A stretch of DNA of 64,000 nucleotides from Occultella kanbiaonis (GCF_009708215.1 NZ_CP046175.1:620001-684000); one strand, 5' to 3'; numbered from the stretch's first letter, positions 1 to 9,874 are shown. Numbers and translations: made by a program. The notes: generated from the letters alone by a model not told the origin.

Positions 1-89
1 CCGGCTGCTGCGGCGAGGATCTCCTCGCGCAGCCGGCCGCCCTCGCCTCGGGGATTGCGTGTCCGTCCGGTGTCACGTTCGTTCGGCAT
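1..89 (-). CDS. TetR-family regulator, N-terminal fragment (runs off window)
   Basis: Reading the minus strand from the ATG at 89 gives MPNERDTGRTRNPRGEGG and then RLREEILAAAA, the usual basic start and first helix of a TetR-type DNA-binding domain (RxxIxxAA pattern). Only about 29 codons lie in the window, so the ligand-binding part is not visible. The gene is divergent from the small membrane-protein gene at 180, and the 90-bp gap between them carries direct and inverted repeats, the usual arrangement for a TetR repressor controlling itself and its divergent neighbour. The ligand cannot be judged. Confidence 0.7.
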   Translation of the reverse strand, partial: MPNERDTGRTRNPRGEGGRLREEILAAAA

Positions 90-179
90 GCTCGTAAGCA
101 TACGGGTGTCAGCTCTTGCGCGTAACCCTAAAGCACTCGTAAGGTTACAACCGTTCACCTATCGCGAGAGAAGGCAGTC
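90..179. promoter_or_regulatory. Divergent control region with TetR-like repeats
   Basis: The 8-mer CTCGTAAG occurs at 91-98 and again at 136-143. GTAACC at 122-127 and GGTTAC at 143-148 form an inverted repeat with a 15-bp spacer. These are candidate operator elements for the divergent TetR gene. A GAAGG ribosome-binding site lies just before the ATG at 180. Confidence 0.45.
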
Positions 180-791
180 ATGAGCACCCGAACCACGCAG
201 AGCACCCCCACCCCCACCGTCGTCGACCGCTGGTCCCGCGCCATCGAGCGCACCGCCGTCATCAGTGCCTGGATCGGCACGATCCTGGTCCCCGCCGGCT
301 TCGCCAAGATCGCCATCGCACCGATCGCACTGACGCTCATCGCGACCCTCGCCGGCCCCTCGATGCGCCGACTGTGGTGGGCCGCGACGGGTCTCGCCGC
401 CATCTATGCGATCCCCTTCACGCTGTACGCCGTGAACCCGAACCGGGCGCCGAGCCTGTCCAAGGACATGGACCTCATCTGGTGGGTCGTCATCCCGGTC
501 GTCGGCGTCGTCTACCTGGTCGCCTACTACCGCGGCCGCCGACGTGCGCCGTCGGCCACCGGGGGAGCGCCATCGACCGCGCCAGCGGCACCCCGGGCCG
601 GTAGGCGAGATGCTCGTGCGACGGGGCCCCCACCACGGTCAGGTCCGCGCGTGCACCCACGCCGAGGTGCCCGACGTCGTCGCGCCGCAGAGCCAGGGCC
701 CCGCCGGCGGTGGCCGCCCACAACGCCTCGGCGGGAGTCAGGTGCATCTCCCGCACGGCGAGGGCGACGCACAGCGGCATCGAGCTGGTGA
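180..791 (+). CDS. Small multi-pass membrane protein, unknown function
   Basis: The first 118 residues look real: a Ser/Thr-rich N-terminus, then hydrophobic stretches at about residues 25-58, 66-85 and 97-115 (for example [17 protein letters not shown]), followed by basic RGRRR as expected for a cytoplasmic end. A GAAGG ribosome-binding site precedes the ATG. After residue 120 the frame turns into Arg/Pro/Ala-rich sequence lying antisense to hutI, which is unlike a membrane protein. The true stop is probably near 540-600 and may have been lost by a small indel, so the end given is that of the open frame. It is divergent from a TetR gene and probably regulated by it. No family was recognised. 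Confidence 0.5.
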   Translation: MSTRTTQSTPTPTVVDRWSRAIERTAVISAWIGTILVPAGFAKIAIAPIALTLIATLAGPSMRRLWWAATGLAAIYAIPFTLYAVNPNRAPSLSKDMDLIWWVVIPVVGVVYLVAYYRGRRRAPSATGGAPSTAPAAPRAGRRDARATGPPPRSGPRVHPRRGARRRRAAEPGPRRRWPPTTPRRESGASPARRGRRTAASSW

Positions 792-1874
792 ACGAGGTGC
801 CCGGGTTGCAGTCCGTGGCCAGCGCGACCCGCACCCCTGCGTCCAGCAGGGCGCGCGCGTCCGGGTAGGGAGACCGGGTCGAGAACTCGACTCCGGGAAG
901 GAGGGTCGCCACGGTGGTTGAGCCGGCCAGGGCGTCGACGTCCTCGCGGGTCAGGTGCGTGCAATGGTCGACGGCGGCCGCACCCAGTTCTACTCCGAGC
1001 CGCACCCCGGGCCCTGGGCCGAGTTGGCCCGCGTGCAAGCGCAGACCGAGCCCGGCCCGGCGGCCGGCGACCAGCACCGCTCGGGCCTGGTCGCCGTCGA
1101 ACGCGTGCGGGGAGCCCGGCTCGCAGAACACATCGATCCAGCGGGCGTGCGGGGCGCACTCGGCGAGCATCGCACCCGTCACCAGGTCGACGTAGTCGTC
1201 CGCGCGCCCCGCGTACTCGGGCGGCACCACGTGCGCGCCGAGGAACGTGGTCTCGCCGGTGACCTCACGTGCCAGTCGCAGCAGCCGGACCTCGTCGGCG
1301 ACGGTCAGCCCGTACCCGCTCTTGATCTCGATCGTGCCGGTGCCCTGGGCGCGGGCTTCGGCCACGAGCGCGGCCAGTCGCGCGCGGAGCGCTTCCGCGG
1401 AAGCGCCTCGGGTGGCGGCCACGGTCGAGGCGATCCCGCCGCCGTCGTAGGACTCGCCAGCCATCCGGGCGGCGAACTCCGGCGCCCGGTCCCCGGCGAA
1501 CGCCAGGTGCGTGTGGGCGTCGACGAACGACGGGACCACCGCGCGCCCGCCGACGTCGATCACCCGGTCGGTCGGCGGCGCCGCGGCGGCGAGGCCCACC
1601 CAGGCGACCCGACCGACCGAGGCGGGGCCGCCGTCGGGCATGCCACGGCGAGGTCCCGACGCTTCCGCGGAAGCGCCGGGAGTGCGTGCCGCTTCCGCGG
1701 AAGCGCGCGAGCCGGGCACCGCTTCCGCGGAAGCGCGCGAGCCGGGCACCGCTTCCGCGGAAGCGCCCAGCTCGACCACGATCGCGGCATCGCGCACGAT
1801 CCCGAGCCGGCCCGCTCCGAGCGCTGGGTCGTTCGTGACCAGCTCGGCGATGCCCGTGACCAGGATCGAGCCCA

Positions 1875-1875
<1 letters not shown>
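490..1875 (-). CDS. hutI: Imidazolonepropionase
   Basis: HutI is a metal-dependent amidohydrolase that opens 4-imidazolone-5-propanoate to N-formimidoyl-L-glutamate, the third step of histidine breakdown. Visible signatures are [14 protein letters not shown] (metal-binding HxH), [29 protein letters not shown] and ATDCNPGTS. The ATG at 1875 overlaps the hutU stop as ATGA, so translation is coupled. Two things are odd. Residues near 36-72 hold a repetitive ASAEA-rich insert encoded by four copies of a 16-bp palindrome, and a fifth copy lies further into the gene. The last roughly 20 residues are Arg/Gly-rich and overlap the convergent gene at 180-791, so the C-terminus may be frameshifted. Family length is about 400 residues; this frame has 461. 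Confidence 0.92.
1390..1405. repeat. 16-bp palindrome CGCTTCCGCGGAAGCG, isolated copy inside hutI
   Basis: A perfect palindrome centred on CCGCGG and read in frame as ASAEA within the HutI catalytic domain (after ATRG). It is identical to the four copies at 1660-1765. At this site it replaces normal HutI sequence without breaking the frame. Confidence 0.9.
1660..1765. repeat. Four-copy palindrome array (30-bp period) inside hutI
   Basis: The perfect palindrome CGCTTCCGCGGAAGCG occurs at 1660-1675, 1690-1705, 1720-1735 and 1750-1765, a strict 30-bp spacing. The units at 1691-1720 and 1721-1750 are identical over all 30 bp. Read in the hutI frame the array encodes repeats of ASAEA plus VPGSR-like spacers. 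It lies in the N-terminal beta-sandwich part of HutI, before the metal-binding HTH. Because the period is a multiple of three, copies can be gained or lost without a frameshift. Confidence 0.95.
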
Positions 1876-3551
<1,676 letters not shown>

Positions 3552-3651
3552 CCGGGGGCCTCCTCGCCGACGGTGTGCGCCGGTCGAGCCGGCGCCTGGG
3601 TCCATCTCACCCCGGCGTGGGGATGGGCCCCAAGGGCTGGCGGAGGCTGGG

Positions 3652-3669
3652 TGTCTGCGATCCCAGACG
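3652..3669. promoter_or_regulatory. Putative hut operator upstream of hutU
   Basis: TGTCTGCGATCCCAGACG is an inverted repeat of GTCTG and CAGAC around an AT centre. It matches the reverse complement of the site at 7270-7287 upstream of hutH at 16 of 18 positions. The nearby IclR-type gene at 8043 is the likely binder; that link is inferred. Confidence 0.65.
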
Positions 3670-3861
3670 CGCGTGTCGGCCCGCGCGAGCGGAAGGTCGA
3701 CGGCGGTGCCCCACCCGCTGGGCCGTCACCGAGACGCTGTGGATGACCTCTTCGGAGGGTGGCCCGGATTAACGGCAGGTGCCTTCCGGCTATGCGGTAA
3801 CTTGTGATCGCGTCCGACTGTTGCCGGGCTCAGAGCGACGTTGAGATCGTCGGAGGCAACC

Positions 3862-5574
3862 GTGAGTAGACAGATGCGGGACGCCCCGGGAGGGCTGCTA
3901 CCGATCGCCGTTTGGTTGCCCCGGTATGAGCGGCGGTGGCTGCGCCCGGACGTGATCGCGGGAGTCGCCGTCGCCGCGATGATCGTGCCCAAGAACCTGG
4001 GCTATGCCGAAATCGCCGGGGTGCCGGTTCAGAACGGACTGTATGCCGCGGCGGCCGGTGCGATCGTTTACGCGCTGTTCTGTACGTCGCGCCACATCTC
4101 GACCGGTCCGAGCTCGTCCCTCGCTACCGTCGCGGGAGGCGCGGTGGTCGTGACCGCCGTCGCCGGTGACGACGCAGCCCAGCTCGTGGCCGCGATCACG
4201 TTGGTAACCGGCGTGCTGTTCCTGCTGCTGGCCGTTCTTCGGATGGGATGGATCGCCCAGTTCCTCTCGAGGGCTGTGGTCACCGGGTTCCTGGCCGGAG
4301 CCGCCGTCGACGTTGTCGTTGGTGAGTTGCCCAAGCTCACGGGCACGTCCGGGGACGGAGACAACGTGTGGCGCGAGTTCGCGTCGTGGGTCGGTGGCCT
4401 CGGCGACATCCATCCGCCGACGCTGGTAGTGGGCGTCCTCGCGCTCGCCGTGATTCTCGCGCTCCGGTTCTGGGCGCCGAAGGTTCCGGGTGCGTTGACG
4501 CTCGTGGTCGGCGGCCTCCTCGCCTCGTATCTTTTCGATCTTGGCGGACGAGACGTGGCGCTCGTCGGTCCGGTGCCGACCGGGCTGCCGGTCCCGCAAC
4601 TGCCGAGCCTCGACCTGGCTCTGCAGCATGTTCCCGAGATCGTGATCGCTGCCTTGGCCCTGCTGCTGATCGGGTTCTCGCAGACGGCCGGCGATGCCCG
4701 GGCGTTCGCGACCCGGCACCGCTACCGCATCGACGAGAACCAGGAGGCGGTCGCCCAGGGGATGGCGAACGTCGGTGCGGGCCTGGTCCAGGGCATGCCG
4801 GTGTCGACCAGCCTGTCGGCGAGCTCGCTCAACGAGTCGGCTGGTGCGCGGACACCAGTGGCGTCGCTCACCACCGGAGCGCTGGTGATCCTGACGCTGC
4901 TCCTGCTCGCACCGTTGTTCTCCGAACTGCCCAAAGCCGTGCTGGGGGCGATCATCATCGATGCGGTCGTGTTCGGGATGATCAACCTGAAGGAGTTCGC
5001 TCGCCTGCTCCGCGTGTCGAGATTCGACTTCTGGATCGCCGTGGCGGCCGTCGTGGGCGTGCTCTCGGTAGGCGTGCTGTTCGGGATCGTGATCGGGGTC
5101 GCGCTGTCGCTCGGCTGGCTCGTCTACGTCTCGACGCGGCCTGCGATGCCGCTCCTGGGCCGCGAGCCCGGTACCCAGGTCTTCCGCGACCTCGACCTGA
5201 ACGCCGCTGACGAGACGTTCCCGGGCATCGGCGTGATGCGTCTGGACGGCGGCCTGTTCTTCGCCACGGCCGAGGCGTTCGACAAGCGCATCCGGGGGCT
5301 CCTCACGGGCGATCAGCCACTCACGGCGCTGGTGCTCGATCTCGAGGGGGCCGGCTTCATCGACTCGCAGGGCGCGGCGAAGGTCACGGAGATCCGCGAC
5401 CTGGCCGAAGCGGAGGGCGTCACGCTGCGGCTGGCCCGGGTGAAGCCCCAGGTTCTGACCGTACTGAAGGCCCAGGGCATCCTCGACCAGATCGGCGCCG
5501 ACCGAGTCCACGGCGACGTCCATGGTGCCGTCGAGGCCCAGTTGGCTGACAGCACGGACGACCAGGCGCAGTGA
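3862..5574 (+). CDS. SulP/SLC26-family anion transporter with STAS domain
   Basis: A 570-residue inner-membrane permease. The N-terminus has the SulP opening (LPRYERRWLRPDVIAGVAVA, then MIVPKNLGYAEIAGVPVQNGLYA, then SRHISTGPSS), followed by about 10-12 hydrophobic spans. A cytoplasmic STAS domain occupies roughly residues 440-555 (PGIGVMRLDGGLFFATAEAFDKR; LDLEGAGFIDSQGA). The GTG at 3862 is preferred because GGAGG sits at 3852-3856; a TTG at 3841 lacks one. Family members move sulfate, bicarbonate, dicarboxylates or other anions, and the substrate cannot be read from sequence. It stands between hutU and hutH on the opposite strand; import of a histidine-related anion is conceivable but unsupported. 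Confidence 0.9.
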   Translation: MSRQMRDAPGGLLPIAVWLPRYERRWLRPDVIAGVAVAAMIVPKNLGYAEIAGVPVQNGLYAAAAGAIVYALFCTSRHISTGPSSSLATVAGGAVVVTAVAGDDAAQLVAAITLVTGVLFLLLAVLRMGWIAQFLSRAVVTGFLAGAAVDVVVGELPKLTGTSGDGDNVWREFASWVGGLGDIHPPTLVVGVLALAVILALRFWAPKVPGALTLVVGGLLASYLFDLGGRDVALVGPVPTGLPVPQLPSLDLALQHVPEIVIAALALLLIGFSQTAGDARAFATRHRYRIDENQEAVAQGMANVGAGLVQGMPVSTSLSASSLNESAGARTPVASLTTGALVILTLLLLAPLFSELPKAVLGAIIIDAVVFGMINLKEFARLLRVSRFDFWIAVAAVVGVLSVGVLFGIVIGVALSLGWLVYVSTRPAMPLLGREPGTQVFRDLDLNAADETFPGIGVMRLDGGLFFATAEAFDKRIRGLLTGDQPLTALVLDLEGAGFIDSQGAAKVTEIRDLAEAEGVTLRLARVKPQVLTVLKAQGILDQIGADRVHGDVHGAVEAQLADSTDDQAQ

Positions 5575-5665
5575 CCAGGAACCCGGACGGGTCAGCCCTT
5601 GCGGGTGTTGCCAGGTCGGGATCGCGGGCACGCTGAGTGCGGCCACGACCAGCGCCCCGCCACCG

Positions 5666-7216
5666 CTACCGCAGCGGCCCCGTCACCGACTCGGCCGCGG
5701 CCACCACCGCCCCGTCCGCCAGCGCATGCGTGACCGCCGCGATCTGCGGCGCGACCGGCTCGTCCGGCCCCGGCCCCGGGATACCCGCGGCGCGCAGCGC
5801 GTCCCGCACGGCCGCCGTCGCCGGCCCCGGCTCGAGCGGGCGGCGCAGGTCCAGCCCGCGGGCCGCGGTGAGCAGTTCGATGGCGACGACCGAGCGCAGT
5901 CCGTCGACGGCGCGACGCAGCTTGCGCGCGGCGGCCCAGCCCATCGAGACGTGGTCCTCCTGCATCGCCGAGCTGGGGATGGAGTCGACGCTGGCCGGCA
6001 CCGCGAGGCGCTTGAGCTCGGAGACGATCCCGGCCGCGGTGTACTGGGCGATCATCAGCCCGGAGTCCACGCCCGGGTCGTCGGCCAGGAACGGCGGCAG
6101 CCCGTTGCTGCGGCCGCGGTCGCCGAACCGGTCGGTGCGGCGCTCGCTCATCGACGCCACGTCCGCGACGGCGATCGCGAGGAAGTCGGCGACGTAGCCG
6201 ATCGGGGCGCCGTGGAAGTTGCCGTTCGACTCCACCCGCCCGTCCGGCGTGACCACGGGATTGTCGACGGCGGAGGCCAGCTCGCGCTCGGCGGTCGCGT
6301 TCGCGTGGGCGAGGGTGTCGCGGGCTGCGCCGTGCACCTGTGGTGCGCAGCGCAGCGAGTACGCGTCCTGCACGCGGGTGCACGCGGCCGGGTCGCGGTG
6401 GCTGGCCAGGATCGGGCTGCGGGCGAGCAGGGTGCGCAGGTTCGCGGCCGAGTCGGCCTGCCCGGGATGCGGGCGCAGCGCCTGCAGATCGGCCGCGAAC
6501 GCGGCGTCGGTGCCGAGCAGCGCCTCGACGCTCATCGCGGCTGCGACGTCCGCGGTCCGCAGGATCAGGCCCAGATCGTGCGCGGCGAGGACGAGCATGC
6601 CGAGCATGCCGTCGGTGCCGTTGATCAGCGCCAGGCCCTCCTTCTCGGCGAGCACGACCGGGGCGAGCCCCGCCCGGGCGAGCGCCTCGCCCGCGGGCGC
6701 CGCCACGCCGTCGGGCGTTGTCACGAAGCCCTCACCGATGAGGGCGAGCGCCACGTGCGCGAGCGGTGCGAGGTCGCCGGAGCAACCGAGCGAGCCGTAC
6801 TCGTGGACCACCGGGGTCAGGCCCGCCGAGAGCATCGCGGCGTAGGCGAGCGCGGTCTCGCGGCGTACCCCGGTGCGGCCGGTGGCGAGGGTGGACAGGC
6901 GCAGCAGCATCAGTGCGCGGACCACCTCACGCTCCACCTCGGGTCCGGCGCCGGCGGCGTGGGAGCGGATCAGGCTGCGCTGCAGCTGGGCGCGGCGCTC
7001 GGGCGGGATGTGCGTGGTGGCGAGGGCACCGAAGCCGGTGGAGACGCCGTAGTGCGGCTGGGAGTCGTCGGCGAGGGTCTCGATCACGGCGCGGCTGGCG
7101 TCGATCGCGGCCAGCGCGTCGGGGCGCAGTTCCACGTGGGCGTCACGGCGGGTGACGGCGACGACCTGCTCCGGGGTGAGCGGTCCGGGACCGACCTCGA
7201 CGACTTCGATGTCCAT
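5666..7216 (-). CDS. hutH: Histidine ammonia-lyase
   Basis: HutH removes ammonia from L-histidine to give trans-urocanate, the first step of the hut pathway, using an MIO cofactor formed autocatalytically from three consecutive residues. Family landmarks are YGVSTGFGALATTHI (catalytic Tyr near residue 56), LIRSHAAG, RLSTLATGRTG, and GSLGCSGDLAPLAH around 141-154. The MIO triad here is Cys-Ser-Gly rather than the textbook Ala-Ser-Gly, a variant I believe occurs in other actinobacterial histidases. The protein is 516 residues from the ATG at 7216, whose ribosome-binding site is weak (GGGA); an ATG at 7267 would overlap the putative operator. It is divergent from the reductase gene at 7353, with a hut-type palindrome between them. 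Confidence 0.95.
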   Translation of the reverse strand: MDIEVVEVGPGPLTPEQVVAVTRRDAHVELRPDALAAIDASRAVIETLADDSQPHYGVSTGFGALATTHIPPERRAQLQRSLIRSHAAGAGPEVEREVVRALMLLRLSTLATGRTGVRRETALAYAAMLSAGLTPVVHEYGSLGCSGDLAPLAHVALALIGEGFVTTPDGVAAPAGEALARAGLAPVVLAEKEGLALINGTDGMLGMLVLAAHDLGLILRTADVAAAMSVEALLGTDAAFAADLQALRPHPGQADSAANLRTLLARSPILASHRDPAACTRVQDAYSLRCAPQVHGAARDTLAHANATAERELASAVDNPVVTPDGRVESNGNFHGAPIGYVADFLAIAVADVASMSERRTDRFGDRGRSNGLPPFLADDPGVDSGLMIAQYTAAGIVSELKRLAVPASVDSIPSSAMQEDHVSMGWAAARKLRRAVDGLRSVVAIELLTAARGLDLRRPLEPGPATAAVRDALRAAGIPGPGPDEPVAPQIAAVTHALADGAVVAAAESVTGPLR

Positions 7217-7269
7217 GTCGACATCCCACTGCGCGGGGGCGCACAAACCCAGTCCTGTGCGGCGCATGT

Positions 7270-7287
7270 CGTCTGGGATGGCAGACG
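7270..7287. promoter_or_regulatory. Putative hut operator between hutH and the reductase gene
   Basis: CGTCTGGGATGGCAGACG, 54 bp upstream of the hutH start, reads CGTCTGCCATCCCAGACG on the minus strand and matches the hutU site at 16 of 18 positions. It could control both divergent genes. Confidence 0.65.
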
Positions 7288-7352
7288 CACCTACGATTGA
7301 GGGCTGAACCTCCGGGGAGGGTCCCCCGGGTGATCGATCCCGAAAGGCCGGC

Positions 7353-7949
7353 ATGCGCAGACTCCACTACTTCATCGCCATCACCCTCGACGGCTTCATC
7401 GCGGGACCGGACGGCGCCGACCCGACCGGGCCGAACGGGTTCTGGCCCATCGCGCCGGACTACCTGGAGCACTTCGTGGCCGAGTACCCGGAGGCGTTGC
7501 CCGTGCAGGCGCGGGAGGCGCTGTCCGTGACTGCGGAGGGCACGCGCTTCGACACCGTGCTCGAGGGGCGGCGCAGCTATGAGATCGGGCTCGCTGCCGG
7601 GATCGCGGACGCCTTCCCGCACCTGCGACACCTGGTCTTCTCCCGGACCCTGACCGAGGTCCCCGCCCCGGACGTCGAGCTGGTCGCGGACGACCCGGTG
7701 GCCACGGTGCGCGAGCTCAAGCAGCAGCCCGGCAAGGACATCTGGCTGCTGGGTGGCGCCGAGCTGGCCGGATCGCTGTACGCCGAGATCGACGCCCTGA
7801 CGCTCAAGGTCGCGCCGCTGACCATCGGCACCGGGATCCCGCTGTTCTCGCAGAAGGCGGCGTTCGATCCGCGCACGTGGGCGATGGCCGGGCACACCGT
7901 GCTGGAGAGCGGTGCGATGTTCCTCAGTTACGAGCGCACCGGCGACTGA
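7353..7949 (+). CDS. RibD C-terminal / dihydrofolate-reductase-like protein
   Basis: A 198-residue reductase-fold protein. The opening RRLHYFIAITLDGFIAGPDG is the first strand and substrate loop of the RibD_C/DHFR-like family, and DIWLLGGAELAGSL is the NADPH-binding GG(A/G)xLxxxL motif near the C-terminus. Family members are NADPH reductases of pteridine or pyrimidine-like substrates, but most stand-alone actinobacterial copies have no known substrate. The ATG at 7353 has AAAGG upstream. It is divergent from hutH across a shared operator-like palindrome and is followed by the IclR gene. It is one of four such paralogs in the first 20 kb. Confidence 0.85.
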   Translation: MRRLHYFIAITLDGFIAGPDGADPTGPNGFWPIAPDYLEHFVAEYPEALPVQAREALSVTAEGTRFDTVLEGRRSYEIGLAAGIADAFPHLRHLVFSRTLTEVPAPDVELVADDPVATVRELKQQPGKDIWLLGGAELAGSLYAEIDALTLKVAPLTIGTGIPLFSQKAAFDPRTWAMAGHTVLESGAMFLSYERTGD

Positions 7950-8042
7950 GCGGCCGCCATACCGGGCGACCATCCGGCAAGCGGTTGTGCCACGCTTGGC
8001 GCGAGCGCGCACCGGCGTGGGTCCGCGCGAGAGGGAGACGCG

Positions 8043-8855
8043 ATGGCGACGAGCAGCTCCGTGCCGGCGGCCTCCCACGCGCTCGCGATCCTGCGCTACC
8101 TGGCCGCGCAGGCCGGCCCTGTGCCTGCCGCCGCGATCGCCCGCGACCTCGGCCTGCCCCGCTCTAGCGTCTATCACCTGCTCGCGGTGCTGGAGCAGGA
8201 CGGGTTCGCCGTGCACCTGCCGGAGGAGCGCCGGTACGGGCTCGGGGTGTCCGCGTTCGAGCTCGGGTCCGCCTACTCGCGCCAGGCGCCGCTGGCGCGA
8301 CTGGCCCGGCCGGTGCTCGCCCGGCTCGTGGACACCGTGCACGAGTCCGCCCACCTGGCCGTGTTGCACGGGCGGGAGGTGCTCTACGTGGTGGAGGAGC
8401 GCGCCCGCGGCAGACCGCCGCTGGTCAGCGACGTCGGCGTGCGGCTGCCCGCGCAGCTGACCGCGAGCGGGCGCGCCATCCTCGCGGACCTGCCCCGGGC
8501 GCAGGTGCGCGCGCTGTTCCCCAACGCCGACGCGTTCGTCGACCGGCACGGCGCCGGTCCGACCACGCCGTCAGCGCTGCGTTCGCTCCTCGTCGACGTC
8601 CGCCGCACCGGGTACGCCACCGAGCACGGCGAGGTGACGCCCGGCTTCGCGTCCGTCGCCGTGGCCGTGTCCGACCACACCGGTCACCCGGTCGCGGGCC
8701 TCGCCATCACCTTCCCCACCGACGATGACATGCCTGACGGCGCAGCCTGGGCCGCGTACGCGGCCGCGGCCGGGCGGGCCGCGGCCACGCTGCGCGAACG
8801 CATCGGCGGACGAACTCCGGAGGCCGGTGTCCGATCGGGTTCGAGCCGTTCGTAG
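8043..8855 (+). CDS. IclR-family transcriptional regulator, candidate hut regulator
   Basis: A 270-residue protein with an N-terminal winged helix (SHALAILRYLAAQAGPVPAA, then ARDLGLPRSSVYHLLAVLEQDGF) and an IclR effector domain (HLAVLHGREVLYVVEE, ...ASGRAILADL, ...GYATEHGEVTPGFASVAVAV, HPVAGLAITFP). A strong ribosome-binding site (GAGGGAG) precedes the ATG. IclR proteins bind short inverted repeats and sense small catabolic metabolites. Its place near hutH, and the matched palindromes before hutH and hutU, make it the best candidate for sensing histidine or urocanate. That role is inferred from position only. Confidence 0.88.
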   Translation: MATSSSVPAASHALAILRYLAAQAGPVPAAAIARDLGLPRSSVYHLLAVLEQDGFAVHLPEERRYGLGVSAFELGSAYSRQAPLARLARPVLARLVDTVHESAHLAVLHGREVLYVVEERARGRPPLVSDVGVRLPAQLTASGRAILADLPRAQVRALFPNADAFVDRHGAGPTTPSALRSLLVDVRRTGYATEHGEVTPGFASVAVAVSDHTGHPVAGLAITFPTDDDMPDGAAWAAYAAAAGRAAATLRERIGGRTPEAGVRSGSSRS

Positions 8856-8906
8856 TAGGGGTGAGGGCAGCCCAGGATGGGCGCCACGACGGAAGGGATG
8901 GCGATC

Positions 8907-9512
8907 ATGAGACTGGTGACCAACACGCAGGTCTCGGTCGACGGGGTGATGCAGGCGAACGGGGGTCCGAACCCGGTCCTCGACCCCGGGATGGAGCGCG
9001 GCGGATGGGCCAGGCCGTTGTTCGACGACGAGTCACTGGCCTACGTCAACGAGGCCTACCAGCGCGCCGACGCGTTCCTGTTCGGCCGACGCACCTACGA
9101 CCTGTTCGCCGGCTACTGGGGCGCGATGGGTCCGGAGAGCAACCCCATCGCCGACGCGCTGAACTCGCGGCCCAAGTACGTCGCGTCGAACACGCTCACC
9201 GACGCGGGCTGGGCGGACACGACGGTCCTCGCCGGTGAGATCGCGCCAGCCATCCGTGAGCTGAAGGACAAGCCCGGCGGGGAACTGCAGGTGCACGGCA
9301 GCGGCCAGCTGGTCCGATGGCTGATCGAGCACCAACTCGTCGACGAGATCACCCTGCTCGTCTGCCCGGTGGTGGTAGGCCAGGGCACCCGGCTGTTCCC
9401 CGAGAACGGGCCGGACGCGGCGCTCGACCTGGTCGCCTCGCGGGCCTTCCCCAAGGGCATCACGCTGCAGGTCTACCGGCCCGCCGGTCGCCCCCAATAC
9501 GCCACCGACTGA
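8907..9512 (+). CDS. RibD C-terminal / dihydrofolate-reductase-like protein
   Basis: The opening MRLVTNTQVSVDGVMQANGG and the later FLFGRRTYDLFAGYWG and LQVHGSGQLVRWLIEH mark this as a RibD_C-type reductase of about 200 residues. Of the in-frame ATGs at 8877, 8898 and 8907, the last has a well-spaced GGAAGGG (8891-8897). The gene lies 26 bp upstream of the DGPF gene and so probably in one transcript with the DGPF and sigma-factor genes. DHFR-like and DGPF proteins are often found together near ECF42-type sigma factors. The substrate is unknown. Confidence 0.82.
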   Translation: MRLVTNTQVSVDGVMQANGGPNPVLDPGMERGGWARPLFDDESLAYVNEAYQRADAFLFGRRTYDLFAGYWGAMGPESNPIADALNSRPKYVASNTLTDAGWADTTVLAGEIAPAIRELKDKPGGELQVHGSGQLVRWLIEHQLVDEITLLVCPVVVGQGTRLFPENGPDAALDLVASRAFPKGITLQVYRPAGRPQYATD

Positions 9513-9538
9513 CAACCGCCAAGAGGAGATGAGTTGAC

Positions 9539-9874
9539 ATGCAGTACCTGGTTTCCGTGATCGACAGCACCGCCGGCCTTGCCACCGACGAGGAGATGGC
9601 CGCGATCAACGAGTTCAACGACCGGCTCCAGGCCGAGGGCCACTGGGTCTTCGCTGGCGGCCTCGGGGCGCCCGCCTCGGCCACGGTCATCGACAACCGC
9701 GGCGAGGAGGCGATGTTCTCCGACGGGCCCTTCGTCGAGTCGAAGGAGCACCTCGCCGGGCTCTGGATCTGGGAGGCGCCCGACCTGGACGTGGCGCTCC
9801 GGCTCGCCGCTGAGGGATCGAGGGCGTGCAACCGCAAACTCGAGGTACGGCCGTTCCTGACGCCGTTCGAGTGA
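9539..9874 (+). CDS. YCII/DGPF-domain protein
   Basis: A 111-residue protein with the family-defining DGPFVESKEHLAG motif (about residues 62-74), an N-terminal MQYLVSVIDS strand and the WIWEAPDLDVALRLA helix. DGPF proteins adopt a YCII-like ferredoxin fold of uncertain function. AGAGGAGA precedes the start. Its stop overlaps the start of the sigma factor as GTGA, tying the two together. In actinobacteria this pairing is the hallmark of ECF42-type sigma factors, whose targets include the DGPF genes. Confidence 0.9.
   Translation: MQYLVSVIDSTAGLATDEEMAAINEFNDRLQAEGHWVFAGGLGAPASATVIDNRGEEAMFSDGPFVESKEHLAGLWIWEAPDLDVALRLAAEGSRACNRKLEVRPFLTPFE

Noticed and set aside
1660-1765. CRISPR array
   Set aside because: The 30-bp period drew attention, but the repeats are 16-bp perfect palindromes with 14-bp spacers, two spacers are identical, the array is in frame inside hutI, and no cas genes are present.
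3898-5646. Long minus-strand open frame (582 codons) opposite sulP
   Set aside because: It is the antisense shadow of a clear SulP transporter; the product is His/Arg/Asp-rich without hydrophobic or family patterns.
8811-8906. ECF42 promoter (TGTCGA-type -35) before the reductase-DGPF-sigma genes
   Set aside because: Only TGTCCGA was found and no convincing -10 at the right distance, so no site is claimed.
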